Below are positions 62,080 to 64,000 of a stretch of 64,000 bases of DNA, piece by piece. The translations under genes and the position numbers were made by a program. Positions within the stretch are counted from its first letter, which is position 1. Each line of letters opens with the position of its first letter. The notes beneath the pieces were generated by a model. The model made no database searches, was not told the origin of the DNA, and saw only the letters and a list, made by a program, of their open reading frames with translations. Source of the DNA: Labrenzia sp. 011 (GTDB lineage: Bacteria > Pseudomonadota > Alphaproteobacteria > Rhizobiales > Stappiaceae); assembly GCF_003075075.1 (NCBI RefSeq), contig NZ_QCYM01000012.1, positions 1 through 64,000 of the forward strand, in the 5' to 3' direction.

Positions 62080-62685
62080 TCAGGAGTTCACACCCGAGGT
62101 TTTCGGCGTCCAGAGAATGCGCTGGAGTTCGGCGTCGAACAGCTCGTTGGACACGGGCAGCCGGTCAAAGGGACCCTGGTAGCCGGGGATGGCGTAGACC
62201 AGTTCGACGTTTGAGTGGCCTTCCGACTTGCAGATCGCCATGCCGCGCCAAAGGTTCTTGCCGACGCGGCAATCGGTCCGGGCCGTGCCGACTTCTCCGA
62301 AGGTCATGCCGATGCGTTCGCCGTTCGGGCCCTGCAGATGATGGGTCACGCCGTGGACCGCGCGGATCTTGCCGTTCTTGCCCTTGAAAATCTGGAGAAC
62401 CTGGAAACCGTCGCTGTTGAAGGCTGCCAGCGCCCATTCGGTGGTGTTTTCCTCGGCGGTCTGGATGCCTTCCGTGGTGAAGCCGGGCAGCGCAGCCTCG
62501 ATCGCCTTGGAACTGTAAGGGGTCTCGCCGGTGATCCCGCCGACGTTGTCTTCGGTGATCTGTACCAGCGTCAGGTCCGAGGTCCTGACCAGACGGCCCG
62601 ATGTTCCGTCAAAATCGGAGGTGGGAGTGCAGGCGGCTCCCGTAAGAGCGAGTAGACATGCAAAACCGGCAGCTCTTGTACGCAT
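62080..62685 (-). CDS. DUF1131 family lipoprotein
   Basis: A 201-aa exported lipoprotein. The signal ends in the lipobox LTGAAC, with Cys19 for acylation. The mature part contains LTLVQITEDNVGGITGETPYSSKAIEAALPGFTTEG, then RAVHGVTHHLQGPNGERIGMTFGEVGTARTDCRVG and LWRGMAICKSEGHSNVELVYAIPGYQGPFDRLP. These match DUF1131, the family of the sigma-E-regulated E. coli YfeY. An envelope-stress role is inferred by analogy only. The start at MRTRAAGF is fixed by the lipoprotein signal. Confidence 0.88.
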   Translation of the reverse strand: MRTRAAGFACLLALTGAACTPTSDFDGTSGRLVRTSDLTLVQITEDNVGGITGETPYSSKAIEAALPGFTTEGIQTAEENTTEWALAAFNSDGFQVLQIFKGKNGKIRAVHGVTHHLQGPNGERIGMTFGEVGTARTDCRVGKNLWRGMAICKSEGHSNVELVYAIPGYQGPFDRLPVSNELFDAELQRILWTPKTSGVNS

Positions 62686-62836
62686 AAAAACATCTCGGAA
62701 GGGTTTCGCCGCGCCCCGACGGGCCGACTGGACACCGGACTTATCAACTAACGTGTTGTTTGCAAAGGGAGCAGCTTGCCCTGTGGACAATCGGGCCGGG
62801 TCAGGCGGGCAAGGCGCGGATTTTCCCAGCATCGGC

Positions 62837-63418
62837 TCAGGTTTCGTCCCGGGTGATCCATTTGGGAGAAGAGGGCGGGGTGTAGGATTTGAACCGTTCG
62901 ATCAGTTCCTCCGGCCCGTCGGCGAAGATCGCCATGTCACGCATTGCCTTCCTGGTGAATCCTTCCTGGGTCTGGTGATCCAGAAAGGCGATGAGGTGAT
63001 CGTAATAGCCTGCGATATTCAGAAAGCCGCAAGGCTTTCGATGATATCCGAGCTGGCCCCAGGTCCAGACCTCGAAGATTTCCTCCAGGGTGCCGACGCC
63101 GCCCGGCAGGGCGACGAAACCGTCGGAGAGATCGGCCATGAGAGCCTTGCGCTCGTGCATCGAGCCGACCAGGTGGAGTTCGGTAAGGCCCTGGTGCCCG
63201 ATCTCCTTTTCCTGAAGGGATTGCGGCAGAACGCCGATCACTTCACCACCGGCGGCAAGCGCCGCATCCGCGACGGTTCCCATCAATCCGACCTTGGCGC
63301 CGCCATAGACCAGCCTGTAGCCCTGTTCGGCGATGACACGGCCGGTTGCCGTCGCCGCCTCGCCGTAGGCTTCGATCGCGCCGTGGCTGGATCCGCAAAA
63401 CACGCAAATGGATTTCAT
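62837..63418 (-). CDS. LOG-family (TIGR00730) Rossmann-fold protein
   Basis: A 193-aa LOG-like protein. [12 protein letters not shown] at the N-terminus and the nucleotide-binding [27 protein letters not shown] motif are diagnostic. Family members are nucleotide 5'-monophosphate phosphoribohydrolases, including the cytokinin-activating LOG of plants and bacterial relatives. Whether this copy makes cytokinin-type bases or only scavenges nucleotides is not visible. The ATG at 63418 has no close partner gene. Confidence 0.93.
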   Translation of the reverse strand: MKSICVFCGSSHGAIEAYGEAATATGRVIAEQGYRLVYGGAKVGLMGTVADAALAAGGEVIGVLPQSLQEKEIGHQGLTELHLVGSMHERKALMADLSDGFVALPGGVGTLEEIFEVWTWGQLGYHRKPCGFLNIAGYYDHLIAFLDHQTQEGFTRKAMRDMAIFADGPEELIERFKSYTPPSSPKWITRDET

Positions 63419-63523
63419 GGATGGCTTCCTTGGAAGTGGGCGGGCTTTCTGCCCGCCGCCGAGATCCGCCTGTTTTCGCAGGACATGCGGGAAAGCGGTG
63501 GTATTGATGGATTTCGAAACAGG

Positions 63524-63559
63524 GGAAGATCCCGCGCCTGCACTGGCGCGGGATCTTCC
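63524..63559 (-). terminator. Strong hairpin downstream of the dipeptidase gene
   Basis: GGAAGATCCCGCGCC and its exact reverse complement form a 15-bp stem with a TGCACT loop, 9 bp past the dipeptidase stop. No T run follows on the minus strand. Confidence 0.6.
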
Positions 63560-63568
63560 GGAGCGGGG

Positions 63569-64000
63569 TCAGTCTTCCGCCAGCTCGTTCAGGACCCGGG
63601 CCCAGGACCGGATGCCCTTGTGGAAGCTGGTCAGATTGTATTTTTCATTCGGGGAATGGATCTGGTCATCGTCCTGGCCGAAGCCGATGAGCAGGGAATC
63701 CATACCCAGCATGCGCTTGAAATCGCCGACAATGGGTATGGATCCGCCCATGCCGGTAAGGGCGGCGTCCTTGCCCCATTCGTCCTTGAGGGCCTTCTTG
63801 CCTTTTTCCAGTGCCGGCATGGAGAAGTCGAGGCGCAGGGCCGGGCTGCCTTCCTTGGAAATGAAGTCAACGGTGCAGTCGGCGGGAATCTTCGAGCGCA
63901 CATAGTCGCGGAAGCTCTGCTGGACCTTCTTGGGGTCCTGGTCTCCGACCAGCCGGAAGGTGAATTTGGCGTGCGCCTCGGCCGGGATGACGGTCTTGGA
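63569..64000 (-). CDS. M20-family dipeptidase, C-terminal part (runs off right edge)
   Basis: The frame is open from the window edge to the stop at 63569, giving the last 143 residues. They read TVIPAEAHAKFTFRLVGDQDPKKVQQ (dimerisation-domain strand), FISKEGSPALRLDF, DAALTGMGGSIPIVGDF and GFGQDDDQIHSPNEKYNLTSFHKGIRSWARVL. The last block supplies the terminal His-containing zinc-site motif of M20 peptidases. The catalytic N-terminal half lies outside the window. Internal Met/GTG codons near 63901 are not starts, because the homology continues upstream. Confidence 0.9.
   Translation of the reverse strand, partial: SKTVIPAEAHAKFTFRLVGDQDPKKVQQSFRDYVRSKIPADCTVDFISKEGSPALRLDFSMPALEKGKKALKDEWGKDAALTGMGGSIPIVGDFKRMLGMDSLLIGFGQDDDQIHSPNEKYNLTSFHKGIRSWARVLNELAED

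Noticed and set aside
1..64000. CRISPR arrays, tRNA or rRNA genes, prophage modules
   Set aside because: No regularly spaced repeats, cloverleaf-type segments or phage structural genes were seen by reading. A dedicated tRNA scan was not possible.

Overview
The window reads as a chromosomal segment of a high-GC alphaproteobacterium, most likely Hyphomicrobiales and plausibly near Roseibium/Labrenzia/Stappia. This is an inference from gene content: a fused indolepyruvate ferredoxin oxidoreductase, a DUF2336 protein, a TIGR03808 Tat-exported protein, an alphaproteobacterial-type ornithine decarboxylase plus homospermidine synthase pair, and an ArsR-methyltransferase regulator in front of metF-metH. 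Most of it is ordinary core and metabolic chromosome. No tRNA, rRNA, CRISPR array or prophage was seen.

Left end (1-4050). The outstanding feature is a 3454-bp transposon at 129-3582. It has perfect 24-bp terminal inverted repeats and a perfect 8-bp target duplication (CTTTTAAT at 121-128 and 3583-3590). It carries an IS1595-type transposase and, as cargo, a complete AbiEi/AbiEii-type toxin-antitoxin pair with two palindromic candidate operators. Removing the element and one target copy restores one open reading frame across the junction, so it has split an AT-rich host gene of unknown function.

4050-15430. The operon purB-DUF4260-metallophosphoesterase reads leftward. It is followed by a Nudix hydrolase, an APC permease and rpe. 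Next comes a small accessory patch: a GNAT-like protein, a very AT-rich one-helix membrane protein and a frameshifted IS5-type remnant. Then come a secreted DUF2259 protein, a bile-acid/Na+ symporter-type permease, a DadA-like FAD oxidoreductase and an Lrp regulator.

15430-30900. The Lrp gene diverges from the fused indolepyruvate oxidoreductase. DUF2336, an MscS-type channel and a family 17 glycosyltransferase follow. The methionine-cycle operon sahR-like/metF/metH comes next, with a near-perfect 28-bp palindrome in front of it. After the metH terminator lies an overlooked 47-codon gene with a strong ribosome-binding site and an FNR/FixK-like box.

31000-43200. An ArsR-type repressor diverges from a tightly coupled five-gene cluster (NIPSNAP, ABM monooxygenase, EamA exporter, cupin, FAD monooxygenase). 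An OmpR/EnvZ-type two-component system diverges from an exported multi-EF-hand protein. A LysR regulator diverges from a GST and a flavin oxidoreductase fusion. A thioredoxin-fold protein and a VOC protein follow.

43200-50600. A polyamine locus (ornithine decarboxylase, GNAT, homospermidine synthase) has a roughly 430-nt leader expected to hold the speF RNA motif. The homospermidine synthase carries an unusual histone-H1-like N-terminal tail of about 150 residues. An exported SH3 protein and a membrane class III nucleotide cyclase follow.

50600-64000. Two orphan periplasmic binding proteins are followed by an aminotransferase-asparaginase-DDAH operon and an orphan beta-rich protein of unusual composition. 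Then come a TIGR03808 Tat protein, a pyroglutamyl-peptidase-like protein with MeaB, a phytanoyl-CoA dioxygenase-like protein, a DUF1131 lipoprotein and a LOG-family protein. The last gene is an M20 dipeptidase that runs off the right edge.
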